From positions 1 to 41,832 of the forward strand of contig DATNPH010000279.1 in assembly GCA_036703315.1 (NCBI GenBank): 41,832 bases of DNA, read 5' to 3'. The stretch is from DATNPH01 sp036703315 (lineage in GTDB: Bacteria; Cyanobacteriota; Cyanobacteriia; Cyanobacteriales; Coleofasciculaceae). Positions within the stretch are counted from its first letter, which is position 1, and the number at the start of each line of letters is the position of its first letter. Shown here in pieces: positions 1 to 7,015 of the stretch. Position numbers and translations under genes: made by a program. The notes under the pieces are model-generated. The model saw only the letters and a list, made by a program, of their open reading frames with translations. It was not told the origin of the DNA and did no database searches.

Positions 1-91
1 ACGAAGTTATTTTTTTCCTATAAATAGAGAATATTCGATGGTTACTAAGATGGCAATAAACCGATATAAAGATTCGATGAAGTGATGATAA

Positions 92-238
92 AGATTCAAT
101 AAAGTTAAGTTTGAACTATCGCTTTTTAATGACTCTGGGAAAAGAAAAATAGTAACTTTCGCTATTGATGAGCTAAGAGCTTTTAAGTGGTGTGCTGTAC
201 TCTTGACTCATAAACATCGTGCCAGAGAAATACCGTGA
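92..238 (+). pseudogene. Possible start-less coding remnant
   Basis: An open frame of 48 codons lies between an in-frame TAA at 89 and a TGA at 236. It has no ATG, GTG or TTG in a plausible start position. The translation has ordinary composition with charged and aromatic residues (for example FELSLFNDSGKRKIVTFAID). I do not recognise a family. It converges on the 3' end of the methyltransferase gene, so it could be the tail of a deleted neighbour, or chance. The rest of positions 1-247 is AT-rich and holds nothing else I can name. Confidence 0.2.
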
Positions 239-247
239 AGTGTGGGG

Positions 248-1525
248 TTACATATTTTTTAGAGGCTCGACCCTATAATATCGAGCCGCTTGCAACATAT
301 TAAATTTAAGTAACTTCTCATCTGCTAGCTCCTGCCTGAGAGTAGGTTTGAACGGGAGCACACCCAGCGCACGAATAATCTCCGTCGCTACAGCCTTGGC
401 TAGCAGTGGCGGTACAGAGTTGCCAACTTGTCGAAATCCATGCCATTTCGTCATATGAAATCGAAACCAGTCAGGATAGGAATGTAGGCGTGCCGCTTCC
501 CTTACAGTGATACATCGTGGTGTAAAGGGATGAATTGGTCTAGGAGAGGTGAAAGCACCTCTGTGCTGATCTGTTCCTGCTCTAAGCGTGCAAGAGACTC
601 CTTCAGGATGAAGCTTATGGAAACGACTAATCGGCTCCATCTTGCCTTGTGGGGTAGCAGCAAATCTTTGACGAGATTCCAAGCTGTGTTTAGTACGTAA
701 GCTTGAGGAAAGTATTTGTGGGTCATATTCACGCTCGTATGAATAATCATCTTCCAGGGTGTACAAACCACGCAGTTGTCCTGAATAATTACTAGGCTTT
801 CCATACTCCGCTACGACCCAATCCCTATTCAACAACTCAGGATAATTTTCCGCCTCAGGTATATCCCCAATGGCGTCCCACACTGTTGAACCAACGGGAA
901 GGTGAGATAAATTGCTGTAAGCTGAGTTTTTTAGCTCTGGTTTTTTAGTAATCGGTGGGGGATATGTCGGTAACTCACAATCTTCTCGACAACCGATGAG
1001 AAACAATCTTTCGCGATACTGTGGTACTCCATAGTTGGCAGCATTCAAAACTCGATAATTTTCTTCAACTTTGTAGCCGTTAAATTGAAAAAGACTAATA
1101 AGATCATTGAGAATTTCTTTATTTTTACCTATGGTAATTCCTCGTACATTTTCCATTACAAAAAATTTTGGATTTAACTCTAAAACTATCCTCAAAAACT
1201 GAAAAATAAGATGGTTTCTCGGATCGTCAACTAACCGCTTGCCAATCATTGAAAATCCTTGGCAGGGAGGACCTCCAAACACTACATCAATTTCTTTATC
1301 TCCAACAAAGGAGAAATTTCTAATTTTCTTAGCTGTAGTATCAACAATATTTTCACAGAGTATAGACCAAAAAGGAAAATTAAATTCGTGTATTGCACAA
1401 TGTATTGGATCGGTCTCGATAGATGCAAGTACATCAAAACCCGCTTGCTCAAAGCCAAGAGCCATACCTCCAGCGCCAGCGAACAAATCAACTCCAACAG
1501 GTCGTCTCTTCTCTATACGAACCAT
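248..1525 (-). CDS. DNA (cytosine-5-)-methyltransferase
   Basis: The product transfers a methyl group from SAM to C5 of cytosine in a specific DNA site. All main C5-MTase motifs are visible in the 425-residue form: motif I DLFAGAGG at 13-20, motif IV GGPPCQGFS at 84-92 with catalytic Cys88, motif VI ENVRG at 125-129, motif VIII RERLF at 171-175 and motif X GNSVPP at 368-373. The variable target-recognition region lies between about 190 and 340. The start at 1525 is preferred over the ATG at 1585 because AAGGAG sits five bases before it and motif I follows directly. The target site cannot be read from the sequence. No endonuclease gene is visible beside it, so it may be an orphan enzyme, or half of a restriction-modification system whose other half lies left of the window. 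Confidence 0.95.
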   Translation of the reverse strand: MVRIEKRRPVGVDLFAGAGGMALGFEQAGFDVLASIETDPIHCAIHEFNFPFWSILCENIVDTTAKKIRNFSFVGDKEIDVVFGGPPCQGFSMIGKRLVDDPRNHLIFQFLRIVLELNPKFFVMENVRGITIGKNKEILNDLISLFQFNGYKVEENYRVLNAANYGVPQYRERLFLIGCREDCELPTYPPPITKKPELKNSAYSNLSHLPVGSTVWDAIGDIPEAENYPELLNRDWVVAEYGKPSNYSGQLRGLYTLEDDYSYEREYDPQILSSSLRTKHSLESRQRFAATPQGKMEPISRFHKLHPEGVSCTLRAGTDQHRGAFTSPRPIHPFTPRCITVREAARLHSYPDWFRFHMTKWHGFRQVGNSVPPLLAKAVATEIIRALGVLPFKPTLRQELADEKLLKFNMLQAARYYRVEPLKNM

Positions 1526-1714
1526 GTCTACTCCTTGAACATCCGCTGAATTAAAATTAACCATTGAGCATGATTTCAGAATCAAACTTTATATTTGATT
1601 TTGAGTAAATGGATATTTATATTCAATCTGATGTGTGTCAGAAGATATTTTTACGCGTGATGAAGCTTGTTTCCAGGTCATTGACAGTTTTGTAGTATAT
1701 GCGTAGTTTTATGT

Positions 1715-1901
1715 ATGAAAGCAAAAATAGCTGCCTTTACGCAGTTTACGGCTGAAAGCGCCAATTTTAAATCCTTTCATCTTAGTAACTGACGAAGAGG
1801 GAAACACTGCGCCATACTTTAGTGAAACTTACGATGCCTGTAAGCGTGACCTGAAAGTTGAGCCAAGCGTCCTCATTGTAAAGATGGGTGCTTGGAATTA
1901 G
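1715..1901 (+). pseudogene. Possible frameshifted small ORF
   Basis: An ATG at 1715 opens about 21 good codons (MKAKIAAFTQFTAESANF...). The reading then continues most naturally in a neighbouring frame from 1779 (ILVTDEEGNTAPYFSETYDA...) to a TAG at 1899-1901. A single frame change near 1775-1780 would join them into a protein of about 62 residues. I do not recognise it. This could be a decayed gene or a chance pair of frames. Confidence 0.25.
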
Positions 1902-1975
1902 ATGTCCATTCGTGGTGGTGAGCGATCGCTCATGAAGACTATTGGCGAACACCCGGAACCCTTATTATTTCATAG

Positions 1976-2002
1976 GTTGGGTTTTACTCTGTTCAACCCA
2001 AC
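1976..2002. repeat. Hairpin repeat GTTGGGTT/AACCCAAC
   Basis: An 8-bp perfect inverted repeat (GTTGGGTT at 1976-1983, AACCCAAC at 1995-2002) with an 11-base loop. This resembles a dispersed cyanobacterial intergenic hairpin. It lies between convergent reading directions and could act as a transcription stop for the minus-strand gene ending at 2089. Confidence 0.6.
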
Positions 2003-2088
2003 ATCTCCCGTATGAATAGGTTTTCTCCCCAGGATATTGTCGAAAAATTTCTAGAGCAGACTAAGAGTAATCTATTGTATTCCTTCCC

Positions 2089-2577
2089 TCACTTCGAGTC
2101 AGAAAGCTCAGGCTCTGACGAAATGTTCGAGTCAGCTCCTATACTAGGCGGACTAACCTGTGTAGAAGTACCAGACCGCCTTACGGATCGCTTTGCATCT
2201 ACTTGGGTAGAACCCGTGCGAACGTCATAGCTGATTCCTGTGCCAACTGTGCTGTTGCGATCTGACGTCGAGGTGTTGTCAGTGGTGGGTTCAGGTATAG
2301 CTGGGACATTTATCAAATTTGGGTCAAGCTTGGCGTCTGGATCATTCGGTGAAAGGGGAAAAGTTCGGCGATTGTCACTCTTGGGTTCAGGCATGGCTGG
2401 AACATTTACAAGATTTGGGTCAAGTTTCGCTGCCGGATTATTCGGTGAGAGTGGGCTAGAAACAGGTTGAACTCGCTGAGACGGTGGAAGCGCCTGTGTC
2501 ACTCCAGCCCAGGACACGATGAGCGACGCTCCAGTAATTAAGGGGAGAAACCACCGTTTGTTGCTCAAATACCTCAT
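2089..2577 (-). CDS. Secreted protein resembling the protease pro-region
   Basis: A 162-residue protein with an N-terminal signal peptide (positive MRYLSNKR, hydrophobic core to about 28, cleavage near TQA-LP). It contains two copies of a proline-rich unit close to LSPNDPDAKLDPNLINVPA (near 43-62 and 75-94), then ISYDVRTGSTQVD and a final IGAD motif. The same order (LSANDPAAKLDPALVDVPA, then VSYDLKTGKAQV, then IGAD) forms the pro-region of the serine protease encoded immediately upstream on the same strand. The ORF stops just where the protease domain would begin, and I see no protease motif downstream. It may be a stand-alone propeptide or inhibitor-like paralogue, or a truncated duplicate. 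A start with AAGGGA upstream supports expression. Confidence 0.75.
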   Translation of the reverse strand: MRYLSNKRWFLPLITGASLIVSWAGVTQALPPSQRVQPVSSPLSPNNPAAKLDPNLVNVPAMPEPKSDNRRTFPLSPNDPDAKLDPNLINVPAIPEPTTDNTSTSDRNSTVGTGISYDVRTGSTQVDAKRSVRRSGTSTQVSPPSIGADSNISSEPELSDSK

Positions 2578-2684
2578 AAAAATCCCTTACTTAATAACAC
2601 TATAGTTCAGCTAAAGACAACGTAAAGTTACCTTTTGTTTCCGGTGTCTAAACTCAAGCTAAGGGGGTGAAAAGAAAAAAAAGT

Positions 2685-2745
2685 GGAATCAGGGAGTAGG
2701 AAATATATATTTCTATTCCCCACTCCCTACTGTTTCCATTGTCCT
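2685..2745 (-). terminator. Hairpin plus T-run downstream of the protease gene
   Basis: Read on the minus strand, an imperfect inverted repeat (GGGAGTGGGGAATAG paired with ATTTCCTACTCCC) is followed about ten bases later by a run of eight T. This is compatible with a rho-independent terminator of the protease gene that ends at 2769. The stem also resembles a dispersed GGGGAGT-type repeat. Confidence 0.5.
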
Positions 2746-2768
2746 GAGGTTAATGTGTAGCTATTAAC

Positions 2769-3830
2769 TTACTGACCAGAACCAATCCAGGATTTGATGT
2801 CATTGAACTTCTTGGAGTCAAGGCGGGTGCCGCCATTGCTGCTTGTGCTTCCGGTCGTGTGGACACCAAAAACATAACGCTTGCTGTTGTTAATTCGGTA
2901 AATACTACTACCGCTCTGACCACCAGAGGTATCGATTGGGTAATAGAGGCGATAGGAGTTTGAGCTGGCGATTAACCCAGAGTGATAGTAAAGATACAAG
3001 CCACTGTCCTTCTCTGCTGGGTAGCCCGCAATGTGTCCCGTCAAGCCATTGACCGTTGAATAGGTGGTATAACCCAGCCAACCTGTTGTGCTACCAATAC
3101 TCCGGTCAAGGGTGATTAAGGCAATGTCGTAGTTCGAGTCCCGACTAGAGGTCCAGTTCGTGTAAGAGCGGAACTTGGTAGCATAGGCGGAGCCATAAGG
3201 TTTATAGGTGCCCTTCAAACCAGGGATGACTTCGACTTTCTTGGCCCATCCTCCCTGAGCTTTGTCATGTAAACAATGACCAGCGGTCAAGACATACTTG
3301 GCAGCAATCAGTGTGCCGGAGCAGACATAGGTCTTGCCGTTGGGATAGGTCATATACAGTTTGGTTATTGTACGCCAGGGGGAGTCAGTTGTGTTGGTGA
3401 TTTTGACGCGATTATCTGCGCCAATGATGCTGTTGGGTTTGACTCCACCGATGGGGGCTTGTACACCAGTGGGTGGCTCGGTCTTGATATTAGGAGATAA
3501 GCCCGGACTGGGGTCACTCACAGTGGAAGAGGTGCTAGAAGTTGCTACAGCAGAGGGTGCAATCACTTGAGCCTTACCAGTTTTCAGGTCATAGCTAACG
3601 GCACTGACAGGGGCATTGCTGTTAGTGCGAGTCTGAGCGCTAGTGTTAGCAGGGAGGGGTTGAGCAGGGACATCTACCAAAGCTGGGTCAAGCTTAGCTG
3701 CCGGGTCATTGGCTGAGAGGGGAGCAGAAGGTACTTGAGGTGTCTGTGCCAGTATCGTCCCACTTAGGGAAAGAATGTAAGAGGTTCCGGCAAGTAAGGT
3801 TAGAGCCCACTGTTTTTTGTTCTTCAGCAT
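2769..3830 (-). CDS. Secreted V8/trypsin-like serine protease
   Basis: A 353-residue S1-family endopeptidase, probably exported and self-processed. An N-terminal signal peptide (about 1-28, ending ILAQ) is followed by a proline/serine-rich pro-region (30-135), then IGAD at about 136-139, where the protease domain begins. The catalytic triad is visible: His185 in LTAGHC, Asp235 in NYDIALITLD and Ser306 in GGQSGSS. This spacing and the GGQSGS motif fit the glutamyl-endopeptidase (V8-like, S1B) branch better than pancreatic trypsins. Two cysteines (170 and 186) could form the Cys-His-loop disulfide. The next gene downstream encodes a lone homologue of its pro-region. Substrate is unknown. It is divergent from kptA. 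Confidence 0.9.
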   Translation of the reverse strand: MLKNKKQWALTLLAGTSYILSLSGTILAQTPQVPSAPLSANDPAAKLDPALVDVPAQPLPANTSAQTRTNSNAPVSAVSYDLKTGKAQVIAPSAVATSSTSSTVSDPSPGLSPNIKTEPPTGVQAPIGGVKPNSIIGADNRVKITNTTDSPWRTITKLYMTYPNGKTYVCSGTLIAAKYVLTAGHCLHDKAQGGWAKKVEVIPGLKGTYKPYGSAYATKFRSYTNWTSSRDSNYDIALITLDRSIGSTTGWLGYTTYSTVNGLTGHIAGYPAEKDSGLYLYYHSGLIASSNSYRLYYPIDTSGGQSGSSIYRINNSKRYVFGVHTTGSTSSNGGTRLDSKKFNDIKSWIGSGQ

Positions 3831-4186
3831 AGATTTGGCAGTGTCGTAATTACTACGGCAAGATGGTTTGATTGTGTTGCTAGTGCTCTAGCAAGAGTTA
3901 GTCGTTTGCTAGGTAGCTATATTAATTCATGGCTGTATTGGTTACCTTTTGCGCGAAGCTTAGGCAAAACTTTCGTTAAAAAGTTTAAAGATTTTGTGAA
4001 TGGCTCTGGGCGCTAGGCCAGTTCGTTGCGAAAGCCTTTACTGGTGTGGTGAGGTATGATGAGCGATCGCCTAGCACTGAAGTCATCTCCATTGAACCAA
4101 GTTGGGATAGCTTGCCTCTACAGGAATTTGTCCTAGAAATTGTAGTATAATGTAATACGATCTAGGTGTGGGACTGGTAGAGCTAG
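3831..4186. other. Divergent intergenic region
   Basis: This 356-base region lies between the protease gene (minus) and kptA (plus) and should hold both promoters. One HIP1 octamer is present near 4061. I see no clear operator or RNA gene. Confidence 0.5.
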
Positions 4187-4732
4187 ATGAATAATTCTCG
4201 CCTAGTTAAAATCAGCAAATATCTCAGCAAGCATCTTCGGCATCAGCCTGAGCGAATTGGCATTAAACTTGCTCCTGGTGGATGGGTTGCTGTTGATGAA
4301 CTTCTGACGGCGTGTCAAAACCACTCCTTTCCCATTAACCGTTTCGAACTGAACGAAGTAGTTGCCAACAATGATAAACAACGCTTTTCCTTCGACTCTA
4401 CAGGCACCCTAATTCGCGCAAATCAAGGTCATAGTGTCAAGGTCGATTTACAACTAGAGCCTGCTAATCCTCCAGATGTGCTATACCACGGTACAAGTCA
4501 CAGTGTAGTTGAGGCAATTCTTCGGGAAGGTATTTGCAAAATGTCACGCCATCACGTCCATTTATCTAGTGACACTACGACAGCGCAAAAGGTTGGTGCA
4601 CGGCATGGTCGTCCAGTCGTCTTCGCAGTAGATGCCGCAACGATGCACAAGAAGGGTTATACGTTCTACTGTTCTGAAAACGGAGTTTGGCTAGTAGATC
4701 ATGTTCCACCTGCATATCTACAGCAAATCTAG
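4187..4732 (+). CDS. kptA: RNA 2'-phosphotransferase (Tpt1/KptA family)
   Basis: Tpt1/KptA moves an RNA 2'-phosphate to NAD+, giving ADP-ribose 1''-2'' cyclic phosphate. The 181-residue length is typical. Family motifs are complete: KYLSKHLRHQP with catalytic Arg18-His19, GGWV, LIRANQGHS with Arg77, LYHGTS with His101, RHHVHLS with Arg121, and GVWL near the C-terminus. In eukaryotes the enzyme finishes tRNA splicing; bacteria generally lack the ligase that makes the substrate, so its bacterial role is uncertain (RNA repair or ADP-ribosylation have been proposed for the family). It begins with ATG without a strong ribosome-binding site. The next gene, an AAA+ ATPase, follows after about 110 bases in the same direction. 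Confidence 0.95.
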   Translation: MNNSRLVKISKYLSKHLRHQPERIGIKLAPGGWVAVDELLTACQNHSFPINRFELNEVVANNDKQRFSFDSTGTLIRANQGHSVKVDLQLEPANPPDVLYHGTSHSVVEAILREGICKMSRHHVHLSSDTTTAQKVGARHGRPVVFAVDAATMHKKGYTFYCSENGVWLVDHVPPAYLQQI

Positions 4733-4843
4733 GTGATTTGCCTCTGAGATTGGCACATAAGTGGTTAATAGGATGTATTAACCTCTGTCTTACCTTTTCA
4801 TTGGGTTATCGGGATTCCACTACAGCAGTAAGTAACTAAAATT

Positions 4844-6049
4844 ATGGGTTCAGGATACTTTGGAAACGATGATACTCCTGCACGCAACAACCTGCAAGGT
4901 CGAGGCTTGTTGGGAGCGGGTTGGCGACCCTTGTCTCGGCAATTTGATTGGGATTTTATCTCCCATCTAGTGTCTAATGATCCGTGGGAACTAACGCAGA
5001 AAACTCTGGATATTGTCAGTGATATAGCAGATACTCTGGGTCGTAATCATTATACCTGGTGGGCAAATTTTTTGAGTATTTTCTCTGAAAACACGCGCTA
5101 TGAACTAGAAGAATTTTGGGATTACATTACGCCCGAACCACCTACCCCAGACTATCGCTACAAAGATGTTCTATATACTGAAACACCCGTCACACAGCTA
5201 GTTAACCGTGATAGTATTCCCATTGATTATGTTCTCAACCGACTACAGGAAATTACTGTTTTCAAAGTTCTGGATTTATTAGGGAATCCGGAGCTTATTA
5301 CTCAGTACTATATGGAGCGGCATTTTTATTTTCCTAAAACTCGGTTTGTTAACTGGGAGCGCCTCGACATTATCGGCACAGCTTTTGCCTATTGGTCACA
5401 GCATCAAGTTTGGCTACAAATCGATAATCTGGGCAAAGGACGGCGGCGATATACTCTAATTGCTCAGGATATTGCACCACTGGTTAATAAAGCTACGTAC
5501 AACTTGGCAGTAATGCTCAGTGGATATCAAAGCCGTGTTGGACAAGTTCAAAGTCAGTTTCAAATTCGGACATTTCCTGCTGATATTCAAAGCTTTACCG
5601 ACACAGTTCAACAGGCAATTCTTGACCAAAATCAACTGGCTGTGTTAGTAAGTGGAGAGCCTGGTACAGGTAAAACAGCTTGGGCCCAAGCCGTCGCTAA
5701 AGAAATTTTGATGCCTCTAGGATTTGTAATCTTTATCCTAGACCACGATGCCGTTGAAAATTTTGTGCCACCAAGTTACTTAGAGCGGATTTGTATCATT
5801 ATTAATGAAGCGGATAACTTGGCGCAGAATCGAGCAAGCGCTGTTGCTCAACACAGTAATAAAACTGAGCATATTCTGAGCTTGCTAGATGGAACTTTGT
5901 ACCAGAGTGTGATAGATGAAAATGGGATTCGGGCATTGCAGAAGCTAGTCGTTTTAATGACTTGCAACACGACCGACAGGCTTGATCCAGCCGTCTTACG
6001 GAAGGGAAGAATTGATTTTACATACGAATTCAAGCATCGATTTGTATAA
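4844..6049 (+). CDS. AAA+ ATPase lacking the C-terminal lid
   Basis: A 401-residue protein with a roughly 240-residue N-terminal region I do not recognise (glycine-rich start, many aromatics), followed by an AAA+ core. Walker A is GEPGTGKT at 271-278. Walker B is CIIINEAD at 317-324, with Asn-Glu in place of the usual Asp-Glu. Sensor 1 is LMTCN with Asn375. Candidate arginine-finger residues are Arg386 and Arg389 in VLRKGRID. The protein then stops after twelve more residues, whereas AAA proteins normally continue with an alpha-helical lid of about 80-100 residues. The last codons and the stop lie inside a perfect hairpin. It may be a genuine short form or a 3'-truncated gene. The substrate is unknown. 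Confidence 0.8.
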   Translation: MGSGYFGNDDTPARNNLQGRGLLGAGWRPLSRQFDWDFISHLVSNDPWELTQKTLDIVSDIADTLGRNHYTWWANFLSIFSENTRYELEEFWDYITPEPPTPDYRYKDVLYTETPVTQLVNRDSIPIDYVLNRLQEITVFKVLDLLGNPELITQYYMERHFYFPKTRFVNWERLDIIGTAFAYWSQHQVWLQIDNLGKGRRRYTLIAQDIAPLVNKATYNLAVMLSGYQSRVGQVQSQFQIRTFPADIQSFTDTVQQAILDQNQLAVLVSGEPGTGKTAWAQAVAKEILMPLGFVIFILDHDAVENFVPPSYLERICIIINEADNLAQNRASAVAQHSNKTEHILSLLDGTLYQSVIDENGIRALQKLVVLMTCNTTDRLDPAVLRKGRIDFTYEFKHRFV

Positions 6050-6058
6050 TCGATGCTT
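6032..6058 (+). terminator. Perfect 11-bp hairpin over the AAA+ stop codon
   Basis: AAGCATCGATT (6032-6042) and AATCGATGCTT (6048-6058) form a perfect 11-bp inverted repeat with a TGTAT loop. The left arm encodes the last residues of the AAA+ protein and the TAA begins at 6047. There is no long T-run, so it could be a terminator, a stabilising 3' hairpin or a recombination scar. Confidence 0.5.
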
Positions 6059-6214
6059 CGACATGGCTGCTACAAATCACACCCCCTAGTCCCCCTGCCA
6101 TCCATCTGTAGCAGATTTAAAGTGAGATGGTACTACCCAATCCAAAATCTAAACACTCTTTTTTCCAGAGGATGTCAACCTATATATAGGATTGGAGATA
6201 AGGAGGACCGACTT

Positions 6215-7015
6215 ATGGCAACTAGCCTTATGCATCGTAATAATGTCAACGTCCTTGGTAATGGCAATCAGACTATCATCTTTGCCCATGGCTTCGGTTC
6301 GGATCAGAGTGCTTGGCGACATCAAGTAGCCGCTTTCGCTTCTGATTTCCGCATTGTACTGTTCGACCATGTAGGCGGTGGCAAGTCAGATTTTTCTGCC
6401 TATAGTCCACGCCGCTACAGCAGCCTCTACAGCTATGCTGAGGATTTGCTAGATTTGTGTGCTGAGTTAAAGCTCAAAAAGAGCATCCTGGTTGGTCACT
6501 CGGTCAGTGGTATGGTTAGCCTGCTTGCAGCATTAGTTGAACCTGATTGCTTCAGCCAACTGATCTTTATCGATGCGTCTCCTCGTTATCTCAACGATGT
6601 TGGATATTACGGTGGCTTTGAGCAGTATGAACTAGATGCATTTTACGAAGCCATGTCGAGCAACTACTATGCTTGGGCAAGCGGCTTTGCGCCCATAGCC
6701 ATGGCTACTCAGGATCAACCTGAGTTAGCCAGAGAGTTTGCAAATACCTTGGCAGCTATCCGTCCCGACATTGCACAAGCCGTCGCCCGAGTGATTTTTC
6801 AGTCTGACCACCGAGCCGAGTTGCCGCGACTTACTGTACCAACTGTAATTCTACAGGCGAGTGACGATATTGCTGTGCCAACTGAAGTCGGTCAGTACAT
6901 GGCAGATAAAATCCCTGAGAGTAAGTTCGTTCGCATCGCCGCGAGGGGACACCTACCTCATATCAGCGCCCCTGACGTGGTAACAAGTGTGATTGCCCAA
7001 TGTCTTGCCGCTTAA
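6215..7015 (+). CDS. rsbQ: RsbQ/KAI2-like alpha/beta hydrolase
   Basis: A 266-residue alpha/beta-fold hydrolase of the RsbQ/D14/KAI2 group. In Bacillus RsbQ activates the PAS phosphatase RsbP; plant relatives perceive karrikins and strigolactones. The start at 6215 is chosen over the ATG at 6053 because AAGGAGG (6200-6206) precedes it and the product then begins MATSLMHRNNVNVLGNG, as RsbQ proteins do. The catalytic triad is Ser96 in GHSVSG, Asp217 or Asp218 in ASDDIAVP, and His246 in RGHLPH, nearly the same numbering as RsbQ (Ser96, Asp219, His247). The oxyanion region HGFGSDQ is present. The 3' end overlaps the start of a hybrid histidine kinase by 16 bases, so the two are probably co-translated and may act as sensor and transducer. 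Confidence 0.9.
   Translation: MATSLMHRNNVNVLGNGNQTIIFAHGFGSDQSAWRHQVAAFASDFRIVLFDHVGGGKSDFSAYSPRRYSSLYSYAEDLLDLCAELKLKKSILVGHSVSGMVSLLAALVEPDCFSQLIFIDASPRYLNDVGYYGGFEQYELDAFYEAMSSNYYAWASGFAPIAMATQDQPELAREFANTLAAIRPDIAQAVARVIFQSDHRAELPRLTVPTVILQASDDIAVPTEVGQYMADKIPESKFVRIAARGHLPHISAPDVVTSVIAQCLAA

Larger units (their letters stand above)
1586..2088. other. Intergenic gap with one hairpin repeat
   Basis: Besides the possible broken ORF listed at 1715-1901, the gap contains a HIP1 octamer at about 1922 and the hairpin at 1976-2002. Nothing else is recognised. Confidence 0.5.

Noticed and set aside
2012..2230. Plus-strand open frame of 72 codons
   Set aside because: Most of it lies antisense to the secreted 162-residue protein, which has a signal peptide and a paralogue; the plus frame has no recognised motif.
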